NCBI RefSeq assembly: GCF_000330725.2
Contig: NZ_AMZY02000010.1
Span: forward strand, 310,001-374,000
Direction: 5' to 3'
DNA: 64,000 bases
From: Mariniradius saccharolyticus AK6
GTDB lineage: Bacteria; Bacteroidota; Bacteroidia; Cytophagales; Cyclobacteriaceae
This document shows positions 18,230 to 26,815 of the stretch, in pieces (positions within the stretch are counted from its first letter, which is position 1; every line of letters begins with the position of its first letter). The position numbers and the translations under genes are program-made. Below the pieces are notes generated by a model that saw nothing but the letters and a program-made list of their open reading frames with translations, made no database searches and had not been told where the DNA came from.

Positions 18230-18250
18230 ATCGCTTATTTAGCGATTTTT
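18230..18250 (+). terminator. Terminator-like hairpin with no gene in front of it
   Basis: ATCGCT, 5-base loop TATTT, AGCGAT, then five T on the plus strand. It has the form of a short intrinsic terminator, but the nearest upstream gene is on the opposite strand. It may end antisense or readthrough transcripts, or be a remnant. Confidence 0.4.
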
Positions 18251-18408
18251 CCTCTTATGGGTTTGATTATTTTGATGGATGAAGATTCTGATATGACCAA
18301 AGACAATTCCAAGAGCTTTATTGAAGTATTTTCATGGAACATCCTAACATTTATAAAGGTTAAAGATACAGGAAATCCAAGCGCCCAAGCTAAGATCCAG
18401 AAAAATTG

Positions 18409-18416
18409 TACATTTG
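18409..18416 (+). promoter_or_regulatory. Candidate -7 box of the DUF433/DUF5615 pair
   Basis: TACATTTG matches TAnnTTTG exactly and ends 15 bases before the ATG at 18432. The -33 position (CAAG) does not match. Confidence 0.4.
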
Positions 18417-18431
18417 ATTAAAGTTGCCTTA

Positions 18432-18659
18432 ATGAAATACATCGAACGAATTACAATCGACCCTGAAATTTGTCACGGCACGCCTTGTATACGTGGGATG
18501 CGGTGGCCCGTTTCTGTTTTGTTGGATCTTTTGGGCTCAGGAATGAGCTTTGAAGAGATTATATTCGACCATCCAGAGTTGGAAAGGGAGGATATTCTCG
18601 CTGTTCTCGAATTCGCAAAAATGGCATTGCAAGGAAATTCAATTAGGGAAATTGCGTGA
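18432..18659 (+). CDS. DUF433 family protein, putative antitoxin
   Basis: A 75-residue protein with the DUF433 pattern: ITIDPEICHGTPCIRGMRWPV near the N-terminus and LLGSGMSFEEIIFDHPELEREDILAVLEFA after it, a small helix-turn-helix-like fold. The ATG at 18432 is chosen because the candidate -7 box lies just before it; an ATG 18 bases further up is inside that promoter. Its stop overlaps the GTG start of the next gene by four bases. DUF433 genes are commonly coupled to DUF5615 PIN-like genes, as here, and are thought to act as antitoxins. Confidence 0.85.
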   Translation: MKYIERITIDPEICHGTPCIRGMRWPVSVLLDLLGSGMSFEEIIFDHPELEREDILAVLEFAKMALQGNSIREIA

Positions 18660-19015
18660 AGTTCCTTTGTGATGTACATATCCCATTTTTTTTTGTGAAG
18701 GAATTGCAATCAGCCGGTCACGAATGTATTCACGTTAACAACGTTTTACAGGGATCAAAAACAAAAGATTCGGAAATCATCAAGTACGCCGATAAAAATG
18801 GATTAGTTCTGATTTCAAAAGATGCTGACTTTAAAAACTCCTTTTTAGTAAAGTACGGTCCAAAACATCTCGTGAAGGTCAATCTGGGAAATATCCCAAA
18901 CAAACTACTGGTTTCCCGAATTTTTGAAAATCTTCAATATCTTGAAATTCTATGTCAAAAGGATAGATTTATGCTTGTAATTGACCCAAGTGAAACAAGC
19001 TATTTAATACTTTGA
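18656..19015 (+). CDS. DUF5615 PIN-like family protein, putative toxin
   Basis: A 119-residue protein starting at GTG and overlapping the DUF433 gene by four bases. It has the DUF5615 layout: KFLCDVHIPFFFVKELQSAGHE with an acidic residue at the start, KDSEIIKYADKNGLVLISKDADF in the middle. These place the acidic cluster (D6, D37, E39, D54, D57 region) expected of a PIN-like metal-dependent nuclease. Pairing with DUF433 supports a type II toxin-antitoxin role, although direct proof for this family is limited. The pair is visibly more A/T-rich than the genes on both sides. Confidence 0.82.
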   Translation: MKFLCDVHIPFFFVKELQSAGHECIHVNNVLQGSKTKDSEIIKYADKNGLVLISKDADFKNSFLVKYGPKHLVKVNLGNIPNKLLVSRIFENLQYLEILCQKDRFMLVIDPSETSYLIL

Positions 19016-19019
19016 ATCC

Positions 19020-19697
19020 ATGATTATAAAACCAAAAAATATTTTCGTCTTTATATTTCTAGTGCTGTTTAGTTGCACCTCCTCCAAAAAAGAAGAAAAC
19101 AAACCCGAAGTGACGGAAGAGTCCTCCCAAACATCCAAACCAAAAAAACTCATCCTCTTCTTTGGCAACAGCCTCACGGCAGGCTATGGGATCGAACTGG
19201 AAGAAGCATTTCCGGGCTTGACCGCGCAGCGGATCGACAGCTTGGGATTGGACTACCGAGTCATCAATGCAGGATTGAGCGGAGAGACCACAGCAAGCGG
19301 GCTGAGTAGGCTGGAGTGGTTTCTGGAAGAAGAACCCGCAATCTTTGTCCTAGAGCTCGGTGCCAATGATGGCCTGCGCGGCATCACGCCTGACGAAACG
19401 AAGAAAAACCTGAAAGGGATCGTTCAACTTGTCAAATCAAAATACCCATCTACCCGTATCCTTTTGGCAGGTATGCAGATTCCACCAAATATGGGCCAGG
19501 AATTTGCCGGTGCATTTCGGGCTGTCTTCCCTGAAGTCGCACAGGAGGAAAACGTGACCTTGATACCATTTTTGCTAGAAGGTGTGGCGGGAGACCCCGA
19601 CCTCAATCTTCCCGACGGCATCCATCCCACCGAAGCCGGGCATAAAATCGTTTTTGAGACGATTTGGCCCTATTTGGAACGAGAAATGGAAAAATAA
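19020..19697 (+). CDS. GDSL-type arylesterase/lysophospholipase lipoprotein (TesA-like)
   Basis: A 225-residue protein with lipoprotein signal (VLFSC, Cys19), a charged linker to about residue 42, then an SGNH hydrolase domain. Block I is ILFFGNSLTAGYG with nucleophile Ser51, then NAGLSGETTASG, LGANDGLRG, and PDGIHPTEAGH with the Asp-His pair. It is the TesA/arylesterase branch (thioesterase, protease I, lysophospholipase L1), anchored in the envelope. It starts only five bases after the DUF5615 stop, but base composition returns to the window norm, so cotranscription need not mean a shared function. Confidence 0.87.
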   Translation: MIIKPKNIFVFIFLVLFSCTSSKKEENKPEVTEESSQTSKPKKLILFFGNSLTAGYGIELEEAFPGLTAQRIDSLGLDYRVINAGLSGETTASGLSRLEWFLEEEPAIFVLELGANDGLRGITPDETKKNLKGIVQLVKSKYPSTRILLAGMQIPPNMGQEFAGAFRAVFPEVAQEENVTLIPFLLEGVAGDPDLNLPDGIHPTEAGHKIVFETIWPYLEREMEK

Positions 19698-19703
19698 GTA
19701 TGC

Positions 19704-19734
19704 GCTTTTCCAAATCTCCAAACTTCGGAAAAGC
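19704..19734. terminator. Hairpin between convergent esterase and GH9 genes
   Basis: GCTTTTCC and GGAAAAGC form an 8-bp perfect stem with a 15-base loop, between two convergent stop codons. No T tract follows on either strand, so termination is only a possibility. Confidence 0.35.
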
Positions 19735-21530
19735 TACCTCCCCCTTCCAAAGTGGGCCATCATCAGAATAGAACCCGCGGTGCCGTCCATGGTGGGTTCA
19801 TTGGTACTGTAGTCGCCGACATCATCGTGGTAAGTTACGTGCTCATTTTGGACTGTGGCAAATTCATCCGGATCCCACAGTGTCAGTCCAATTAGCTTGT
19901 TGTATATAGAGGTGTACACAGGCCCGTCTACCAATCCCCCCGGCACCTCCATTCCCAACAACACGTAGGGCGCGGTATGGACTGAAACCGGGTATTCCCC
20001 GCCAGTCGGCATACCCGTAAACATCGAGGTACCCCAAGGATTTTTTCCAAACAACCAATCCCGCTGCGCGGCCAAAAACGGCTCAAACTGCCTATCTCCC
20101 GACATTTTTTCGTACAAAATCACCTGCGTCACCAAGCTGGTAAGCAGGTTGTTGCTGCACCAAATGAAGGGCACGCCAATATGGAATGGATTCTTTTCTG
20201 CCCGCTGTAGGGTATGTCGAATACCATCGAGGTAGTAGCCTTCGAGTACCTTTTGGAAATCCGCATCTACTTCCGCATGGAGCGCAAAATGCCCCATATT
20301 GATAAAGGGATACAGCTGATAGTGTGAAGCCGAATCCCGGACGGTCCATGAGTCGGCGGTGTTGCTTTGCAGCGCGTAGGCCTTGGCTTGCGCGAGGTAC
20401 TTGGGTTCCTTGGTCAGTTTATAAAGCTCTGCAGCAGCCCATTCCATATCATCTGCCCAAGTTTCTTCATTGTACCGATAAGGCGCACCATAGGAATTGC
20501 CTTGTTGGTATCCTTCCTTTTTTCGGCCAAGTTCATACAGGGAAATGGCCGCACGCCTGCATTGCGCTGAAAAAGCCGGGTCCTGCAGTTGTTCCTCCCA
20601 TATCCTTGCCGCAATCGCCATCGCTGCGGCGCTTCTTCCCGCCAAATTGGCGACGCCGGTGGCTTCGCTTTGGTACTTGTTCAAACCCTGTGGCTTTCCC
20701 GTGGCAAAATAGGCCGTCCGATAGGAATTTTCTCCCCAGCCATAATCCGCGTTGTCCTTGTTGGGAATCTTGAAACCTCGGTGGTCTCGGTCGTCGGCGA
20801 TTTGGTGGAAGAGTTGGTCGGGCTCGGGATGCATCTTATGAAGCCAATCAAGGCCCCACTTCGCCTCGTCCAGCACATCGGGAATGCCGTTTCCGCCGGG
20901 TTGCCCAAGTGCATTGACTTGGTCGTCAAACTGCTCCGGATAAAGCTCAAAGGCCTTCAGCATATGGGCAGTAGCATAACTCGACGTGATGAGGTATTTG
21001 AGTTGGTCGCCCGCATCATGCCATCCACCACTCAGGTCCACATAGGTGCTGTCCCGCATCGGACCAAAAAAGGATCGCCCGTCCTTTGGATGGCAAACCA
21101 TATCCAAGGTAGGATTGTAGCCACAGCGCTGTTGTCGCATAAATTCCAGCAGTTGCTCCTGATAGCCTGTATAGGCTTTTGGGGCAATTTTGAAGGGCTT
21201 GGTGGCTATACCCGACTTCTTTCCTTTGATTAGAAAATCTCCTGAATGCGTCACTGACGAAAAATCCAACTCCCAATACATAAACCCACCCCAATTGTTC
21301 TTTTGAAGGCGTTGGGGCTTGATTTCCAACAGGGTTTTTCCAGATGCTACATCTACGAGCAGAAAGTTTTCCCTGACCTGTTCCTTTGAGAATACTACCG
21401 CCTTTTTCGTGTCACCCGGCAGGTAGCCGATTTGGTTGAAACGGATGTGCATTTTGCCTGTTTCTGCTGAGGCGGCAGTAATGAAAAAAAACAAAGCCCC
21501 CAGTAGGTGTGGGAAAATTTTCGAAATCAT
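19734..21530 (-). CDS. Glycoside hydrolase family 9 protein (secreted endoglucanase-like)
   Basis: The ATG at 21530 gives 598 residues with signal peptide MISKIFPHLLGALFFFITAASA; a longer frame has no signal. An N-terminal Ig-like domain (IRFNQIGYLPGDTKKAVVFS), typical of CelD-type GH9 enzymes, is followed by the alpha/alpha-barrel. The catalytic base site is DLSGGWHDAGDQLKY and the C-terminal proton donor site is STNEPTMDGTAGS; WCSNNLLTSLV is also conserved. GH9 enzymes cleave beta-1,4-glucans and related glycans. No carbohydrate-binding module or C-terminal sorting domain is seen. No SusCD genes adjoin it, so it is not in a typical utilisation locus. Confidence 0.9.
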   Translation of the reverse strand: MISKIFPHLLGALFFFITAASAETGKMHIRFNQIGYLPGDTKKAVVFSKEQVRENFLLVDVASGKTLLEIKPQRLQKNNWGGFMYWELDFSSVTHSGDFLIKGKKSGIATKPFKIAPKAYTGYQEQLLEFMRQQRCGYNPTLDMVCHPKDGRSFFGPMRDSTYVDLSGGWHDAGDQLKYLITSSYATAHMLKAFELYPEQFDDQVNALGQPGGNGIPDVLDEAKWGLDWLHKMHPEPDQLFHQIADDRDHRGFKIPNKDNADYGWGENSYRTAYFATGKPQGLNKYQSEATGVANLAGRSAAAMAIAARIWEEQLQDPAFSAQCRRAAISLYELGRKKEGYQQGNSYGAPYRYNEETWADDMEWAAAELYKLTKEPKYLAQAKAYALQSNTADSWTVRDSASHYQLYPFINMGHFALHAEVDADFQKVLEGYYLDGIRHTLQRAEKNPFHIGVPFIWCSNNLLTSLVTQVILYEKMSGDRQFEPFLAAQRDWLFGKNPWGTSMFTGMPTGGEYPVSVHTAPYVLLGMEVPGGLVDGPVYTSIYNKLIGLTLWDPDEFATVQNEHVTYHDDVGDYSTNEPTMDGTAGSILMMAHFGRGR

Positions 21531-21670
21531 TGACAGAGCTGTTTTTGAGATGGAAAAGGAATATAATACCAAAACCACGTTGAACCAATCCATCTATCAA
21601 ATTGAATGAACTGTGCGCGAATTTTTCTCTAGATTTATACAGCTTGTGAATCCTTTCCCAAAATTCAACC

Positions 21671-22960
21671 ATGAAAAAACTGACCTCGCTATTCTGCCTT
21701 TTGGTATTTACCAGCCTTGCCTTCGCCCAGACGCCATCCCTAAAGAAATCACCGCCGCTTTCTGAAGGAACTCCCCAATCAGTGGGGATTTCACCGGACA
21801 GGCTGAAAAAGTTGGATGCCATGCTCGAGGAGTCGATGAAAAATGACGAGAATCCGGGTTTGGTGGCCTTGGTCGTACGAAACGGCAAGATCGTCTATCA
21901 TACGGCAAAAGGATTTGCGGACGTGGAAGCAGGCAAGCCGATGTCAAAAGATGCCATATTCCGTATTGCTTCACAGACCAAGGCGATCACCTCCACAGCG
22001 GTGATGATGCTTTGGGAAGAAGGGAAATTCAGGTTGGACGATCCGATCTCCAAGTTCATACCCGAATTCAAAAACCCGCAGGTGCTGCAGAATTTCCGTT
22101 ACGGGGATACTTCCTACACCACTGTTGCGGCCAGTAAAGAAATCACCATCCGCCATTTGCTGACGCATACTTCGGGCTTGGGCTACGGTGTGATCGACGG
22201 GGACGAACGGATGAGGATGATTTATCACAAAGCAGGGATTGTGGATCTGTATTCCACCGCAAACATCAGCATTGAGGAAAATGTCAAAAAGCTCGCAAAA
22301 CTACCCCTCCACCACAACCCGGGTGAAAAATATACCTATTCGGAAGGCTTGGACGTGCTTGGCTATTTGATCGAAATCGTCTCGGGGATGCCTTTTGATG
22401 AGTTTTTGAGAAAAAGACTCTTCGATCCGCTCGGGATGCAGGACACTTGGTTTTACCTGCCTGAGGCAAAAGCCGACAGACTCGTCAAGGTCCATCGAAA
22501 AGTCAACGGCAAATGGGAAAATTTCCCGGTCACATTTTACGATCCGCAATACCCCGTGAAAGGCGCCAAACGCTTCTTCTCCGGAGGCGCTGGCTTGTCC
22601 AGCACGGCCAAGGACTATGCGACCTTTCTTCAGATGTACCTCAACGGCGGCGAACTCAATGGCGTCCGCATCCTCAGCCGAACAACCATAGAGACCATGA
22701 TGCAAAACCAAGTCGGCAGCCTTTGGGGCGGAGGCAAGCATTATGGATTGGCGTTTGGTGTGGTGAATGAAAAAGGCCTCGCAGAAGGCGGTATCGGCGG
22801 CGAGGGAACCTTCGATTGGGGTGGCTACTTCAATACCCAGTATTTCGCCGATCCGCAGGAAAAAATCATTGGCATCATCATGAAGCAAACAAGCCAAACG
22901 TCCGGTGACCAAACCGGCTGGAAGTTCAGGCAGATGGTATTTACGCTGGTGGATGATTGA
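21671..22960 (+). CDS. Serine beta-lactamase-like hydrolase (class C/esterase fold), secreted
   Basis: A 429-residue protein with signal peptide MKKLTSLFCLLVFTSLAFAQ. The penicillin-recognising fold is shown by the SxxK motif (Ser101-Gln-Thr-Lys104 in FRIASQTKAITS), the YSEG motif (KYTYSEGLDVLGYL) in place of YxN, and a third motif around GGEGTFDWGGYF. This pattern is usual for EstB/6-aminohexanoate-dimer-hydrolase-like and D-aminopeptidase-like proteins rather than true beta-lactamases, so an esterase or peptidase role is more likely than antibiotic resistance. It is divergent from the GH9 gene and convergent with the receptor gene. Confidence 0.85.
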   Translation: MKKLTSLFCLLVFTSLAFAQTPSLKKSPPLSEGTPQSVGISPDRLKKLDAMLEESMKNDENPGLVALVVRNGKIVYHTAKGFADVEAGKPMSKDAIFRIASQTKAITSTAVMMLWEEGKFRLDDPISKFIPEFKNPQVLQNFRYGDTSYTTVAASKEITIRHLLTHTSGLGYGVIDGDERMRMIYHKAGIVDLYSTANISIEENVKKLAKLPLHHNPGEKYTYSEGLDVLGYLIEIVSGMPFDEFLRKRLFDPLGMQDTWFYLPEAKADRLVKVHRKVNGKWENFPVTFYDPQYPVKGAKRFFSGGAGLSSTAKDYATFLQMYLNGGELNGVRILSRTTIETMMQNQVGSLWGGGKHYGLAFGVVNEKGLAEGGIGGEGTFDWGGYFNTQYFADPQEKIIGIIMKQTSQTSGDQTGWKFRQMVFTLVDD

Positions 22961-22974
22961 GATTTTGGCAAAAA

Positions 22975-25386
22975 TCACCCCCCCTGCCGAATCCTGTAAT
23001 TCAAGGTAAGGTTGATTTGGCGGCGCATGTTGAGAAAGTTGCCGACGGTATAGAAGCCCTCGCCTTCGACCACGTAGCGGTCCCGACGGGAATTGAGTAC
23101 GTCGATGACGTTGAGAACAAGGGTTCCCCGTCGTTTGAACACATCCTTGCTGCCCGAAATATCCATAAAGAAGATTCCCTTGCGCTCGCCTTGGGCTGTT
23201 TTTTGGCGCGCCTGATAATTGGCCCTGAACTGGACTTGGTACCCATTGGCGAAGTTGAATCGGGAGGAATACCGCGCATACCAAGAATAGGTCGTGGCAG
23301 TGAAACTGTCCTGGATGTTGCTGCCGTCAATCGTGGCGTAGAAGAAGTTGGCGTTGATATCCATTTTCCACCAAGTATGTGGCGCATAGTCAGCTGTAAA
23401 CTCCAAACCAAATGAATTCTCCGAATTGATGTTTTCCGGACGAATCAGGGCATTTCCTTCTCCATCTACCGACCTGATACGCTCGATCTTATCGGTGGTA
23501 TACCTGTAAAAGACCGTGGAAAACAGCGTCCCCTTTTCAAAGTATTTGATATGCCCCATTTCCAAAGCATCCGTAAACTCCGGATCCAAGTCCGGATTGC
23601 CGCTGAAGAAATTCCGGGCATCGGAAAAAGTCATAAACGGGCTGAGGTCATTGTAAAGCGGCCTTTTCACTCTCCGCGCATAGCTAAACTGCAAGGCATT
23701 CTCCTGGCTGAATTTGTAAGTCAGGTGTGCGGTTGGGAAAAGGTTGAAATACTCCCGCGGGTTCTGCTCATCGGTTTTGACCAGGGTGGTTTTGACATCT
23801 GTGAATTCTCCACGGAGACCGGCTTGGTAGCCCAATTTTTTGCTTTTGTTGGCCAAAATGCCATAGACCGCATGGATGTTTTCACGGTAAAGAAAAATAT
23901 TCTCCAGCCCTGGAATCGGGTTGAAATCTCCGTTTTCGTCCTGTTCGCTGACGACAAAGTCATTTTCCATGTTCCGGAAACTGCTTCGCAAACCAGTCTC
24001 GAATTTTCCTTCCTTGGCGATGGGTTTTTCGTAATCGACTTGGATCAAGTATTGTTTTTCGAACTCATCGTTGATCGAAGTCTGGACAAGTGCTTTTTCG
24101 GGATCCAAAATGCCTTCGGGCGAGAACGTATTTTGGGTAAACAATTGATCGGAGTTTTCCCAATAATCCAAATAGGTAAACACGGTGGTCAACTCATGCC
24201 CTTTTTCACCAAAACTCCGCTTGTAGGTAACCAAGGTCTCTGAATTGGGCTCCTTTTCCTTTTCATCCTGCCTCCTTAGCGTAAAGCTGTCCAAATTATC
24301 AACGCTTCCGATGAAATCCTCATAGCGAATATCCGTAATCCGATGCGCATCGCTTCTTCGCAGTAGATAAGAAGCCGTCAAGACGTTGTTGTCATTGAAA
24401 AAATAGTCCAATCCTGCACGGACATTGTTGTCGAGGGAATTGACGTAGCCCTCAGTATACTGCTTCGAAATCAGAAGCGTGTCGCCTCCAAAGGCTTCTT
24501 GATAGAGTGTTCCTTCCCTCGGGAGTTTTCGCCTTGCGATACCATAGTTGACAAACCAGTTGATTTTGCGGTGACGGTAGTTGAGATTGGCAGCAAGGCC
24601 TACATTCGTTGGCGTGCCGAGAATCCCTTCGATTGATCCATTAAAGCCCTGCCGATGTTCTTTCTTCAAAATGATGTTGATCACGCCCGCCGTTCCCTCT
24701 GCTTCATAGCGTGCAGAAGGGTTGGTGATGACCTCGACGCGTTCGACCATGCTGGCCGGTAACTGTTGTAAACCGCGGCTTCCCTTGAAGCTCACGAGTC
24801 CGGATGGTTTCCCATCGACCAAAATCCGCACGTTGTCAGAACCACGCAATCGGACATTTCCTTGGGTATCGACAGAAACGGATGGCAAGTTGGTCAGCAA
24901 ATCCGCTGTGGTGCGGCCGGCATTCGCCAAATCCTCGCCGACGTTGAATATCCTTTTGTCCAGGGAAAGCTCCATCAGGGGTTTATCACCTTCAATCACT
25001 ACTTCCTGAAGGTTTGAGGTATTGGTTTGGAGGCGGATATCACCCAAAGTTTGGACTGGTTTTTCTTTGGATAAGGAGAATTCACCCATCTTATACGGCT
25101 CATAACCCATAAACTCCACCTGCCCATAGTAATCTCCAAACGGCAAATCCACCGCAAATTTTCCCTCTGCATCTGTCACCGTTCCTTCGACCAACACCCC
25201 TTCCCCTTTAAAAATGGCCACGGTCGCAAAGGCCAAAGGCTGATTGGACCCATCATCCCAAACCCTTCCCGTCACTTTACCCTGCTGTGCGAAGGCGAAT
25301 CCTGAGACGCAGAGCAAAAGCGCCAACAAAATCACACAATTGATCTTGGTGGAAAAAAGGACGCGAGGCTGAATCAATCTAAGCAC
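22975..25386 (-). CDS. TonB-dependent outer-membrane receptor with carboxypeptidase-like N-terminal domain
   Basis: An 803-residue protein: signal peptide ending GFAFAQ, a carboxypeptidase-regulatory-like beta-sandwich (GKVTGRVWDDGSNQPLAFATV), a plug domain (DLLTNLPSVSVDTQGNVRLRGSDNVRILVDGKPSG), and a long 22-strand-type barrel ending in LTLNYRIRQGG. There is no STN domain, so it should not signal through an anti-sigma factor. It belongs to the stand-alone outer-membrane beta-barrel receptor group without a SusD partner. The first codon is GTG at 25386 (TTG nine bases later is also possible); no ATG is available before the signal peptide. The substrate is unknown. Confidence 0.88.
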   Translation of the reverse strand: MLRLIQPRVLFSTKINCVILLALLLCVSGFAFAQQGKVTGRVWDDGSNQPLAFATVAIFKGEGVLVEGTVTDAEGKFAVDLPFGDYYGQVEFMGYEPYKMGEFSLSKEKPVQTLGDIRLQTNTSNLQEVVIEGDKPLMELSLDKRIFNVGEDLANAGRTTADLLTNLPSVSVDTQGNVRLRGSDNVRILVDGKPSGLVSFKGSRGLQQLPASMVERVEVITNPSARYEAEGTAGVINIILKKEHRQGFNGSIEGILGTPTNVGLAANLNYRHRKINWFVNYGIARRKLPREGTLYQEAFGGDTLLISKQYTEGYVNSLDNNVRAGLDYFFNDNNVLTASYLLRRSDAHRITDIRYEDFIGSVDNLDSFTLRRQDEKEKEPNSETLVTYKRSFGEKGHELTTVFTYLDYWENSDQLFTQNTFSPEGILDPEKALVQTSINDEFEKQYLIQVDYEKPIAKEGKFETGLRSSFRNMENDFVVSEQDENGDFNPIPGLENIFLYRENIHAVYGILANKSKKLGYQAGLRGEFTDVKTTLVKTDEQNPREYFNLFPTAHLTYKFSQENALQFSYARRVKRPLYNDLSPFMTFSDARNFFSGNPDLDPEFTDALEMGHIKYFEKGTLFSTVFYRYTTDKIERIRSVDGEGNALIRPENINSENSFGLEFTADYAPHTWWKMDINANFFYATIDGSNIQDSFTATTYSWYARYSSRFNFANGYQVQFRANYQARQKTAQGERKGIFFMDISGSKDVFKRRGTLVLNVIDVLNSRRDRYVVEGEGFYTVGNFLNMRRQINLTLNYRIRQGG

Positions 25387-25500
25387 AGGGAAATGACAAT
25401 AGGTTTGACGATGGTGTTCAATATGCCCCGGAAAAAAAGCCGCAGGGACAAAATCAGTCTAATTTATTCTATTGAGAATCAAGGCTTATCAAAATTTTGA

Positions 25501-25905
25501 TCAATGGATGATTTCCATCACCACATAAGCGATTCCTTCCTTTTCGAAAACATGGGCGGTTTCGACCATCCCAAACCTTCTGTAAAATCCGGTCTTTTCG
25601 GCGCGGGCATTGCACCAAATCCGTTTGGTTCCTTTTTGTCTTAGCCTCTCCAACACAAATGCCAAAAGCTCCGATCCGTAGCCTTTTCCCTGCTCTTTTT
25701 CCAAGGTTGCAAATTTCCTGAATTGGGCTTCTGACCCATTTTCAAAAACAGATATCACCGAAACACATTCATCCCCGACCATCAGCCCCCAATGTGTGCC
25801 ATCGAGGTCCTCAGCGACTTTCACAAAATCCACGGGATGATTGGGCCACATGACCTCGTGGCGAATTTGCCAAACCAGGTCGAGTGGGACTTGCTCGATT
25901 TTCAT
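25501..25905 (-). CDS. GNAT family N-acetyltransferase
   Basis: From the ATG at 25905 the protein has 134 residues, the usual size for a single GNAT domain. It shows the acetyl-CoA pyrophosphate loop (EKEQGKGYGSELL), the preceding strand RKFATLEKEQ, and the C-terminal IWCNARAEKTGFYRRFGM segment. The start overlaps the stop of the isomerase gene by four bases, so it is translationally coupled to it and is the last gene of the malonate operon. The acceptor substrate cannot be told. It may act on a metabolite or be a passenger. Confidence 0.85.
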   Translation of the reverse strand: MKIEQVPLDLVWQIRHEVMWPNHPVDFVKVAEDLDGTHWGLMVGDECVSVISVFENGSEAQFRKFATLEKEQGKGYGSELLAFVLERLRQKGTKRIWCNARAEKTGFYRRFGMVETAHVFEKEGIAYVVMEIIH

Positions 25906-26804
25906 TTCAGCGATTTTGATTGAACTGCCTTCAGCCACTGTTCGCGGATCGTTTTCACGACTTGGGGTGCCTCGGAGGACTTGTCTCCCCAATTGTTTTC
26001 CAAGGAAATCCCACCCTGATATCCCGCATCCTGCAAGGCTTTGAAATAGGGCCCAAAGTCCTCGCCGTGTATTCCTGGAGCCGCACGACCTTCACGCTCC
26101 GCAATATGGACATGCTTGATCAAGCTGCCGTATTGTTGGATACTTTCTGGGCCTTCATTTTCGGTTTTCATATGGTACAGATCCGCCAAAAGACGAAAAT
26201 TGGGATGGTTCACTTCTTGGACCATTTTGCCGGCTTCGCCGAGTGTCGTGATGAAATTGCACTCTTTGGAATTAAGGGATTCCAGGACCAAAACAACCTG
26301 GTGTTTTGCCGCCAATGGCGCCAAGCGGACGCACAGTTCCCGCATTTGTTCCCAAGCTTTTTCGTAGGAAAAACCGTCGGGAATCCTTCTCGACCCACCA
26401 CTTCCGAATACAACCATCCCCACACCACGTTTCTTTGCCCGTCTGAAAACGGTTTCCGCATATTCCAAAATACCCTTGTGATCGGCCTCCGGGCCCACCG
26501 ACTTCAATTTTCCCGGAAGAAAGTAAATCAGGGCCTTTACGGGCATGGCGGGTTTCGGCGCCACAGCCAACAAACTATCAAACTGGGCTTCCGACAAATC
26601 CATTTGAAGGAAATTGGGAACCCCTTCCTCAGCGAAGACAAAACCGGCGTCTTTGAGCATGTTGGCGTCTTTGAGCCCATTACAGGCACCGATTGGGGGT
26701 GTTTTTGCCGTTTGTTGGGCAAATAGGGGATTGACGAAAAGCAAGAGGAGGGCAGGTGCAAGCACCGAAAACCAAGATAACGAAAAACCTATCTTTTGCA
26801 TCAT
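25902..26804 (-). CDS. Secreted sugar phosphate isomerase/epimerase-like TIM-barrel protein
   Basis: A 300-residue protein (ATG at 26804, or the adjacent ATG at 26801) with a signal peptide ending PLFAQ and a xylose-isomerase-like/AP-endonuclease-2-like TIM barrel. Metal-site segments are VLVLESLNSKECNF, RLLADLYHMKTENEG, HVHIAEREGRAAPGIHGEDF and GGISLENNW, placing the Glu-Asp-His-Glu ligands expected of this family. Hydroxypyruvate isomerase and sugar epimerases are relatives. It starts 12 bases after madM. Export to the periplasm suggests an extracytoplasmic sugar substrate, which does not obviously fit malonate use. Confidence 0.8.
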   Translation of the reverse strand: MMQKIGFSLSWFSVLAPALLLLFVNPLFAQQTAKTPPIGACNGLKDANMLKDAGFVFAEEGVPNFLQMDLSEAQFDSLLAVAPKPAMPVKALIYFLPGKLKSVGPEADHKGILEYAETVFRRAKKRGVGMVVFGSGGSRRIPDGFSYEKAWEQMRELCVRLAPLAAKHQVVLVLESLNSKECNFITTLGEAGKMVQEVNHPNFRLLADLYHMKTENEGPESIQQYGSLIKHVHIAEREGRAAPGIHGEDFGPYFKALQDAGYQGGISLENNWGDKSSEAPQVVKTIREQWLKAVQSKSLK

Positions 26805-26815
26805 TTTCCCCGATT

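Noticed and set aside
21671-22960. True antibiotic beta-lactamase
   Set aside because: The motifs (SQTK, YSEG, no KTG) fit esterase/D-aminopeptidase-type relatives better than class C beta-lactamase, and there is no resistance context. The BlaI gene is 6.7 kb away with its own partner.
22301-23284. 327-residue minus-strand frame spanning the end of the serine hydrolase gene and the receptor 3' end
   Set aside because: It overlaps two real genes in another frame or strand, and its composition does not look like a natural protein.
25488-25501. Perfect palindrome ATCAAAATTTTGAT at the end of the GNAT gene
   Set aside because: It is short, A/T-rich and has no loop or T tract, so it is neither a convincing terminator nor a clear binding site.
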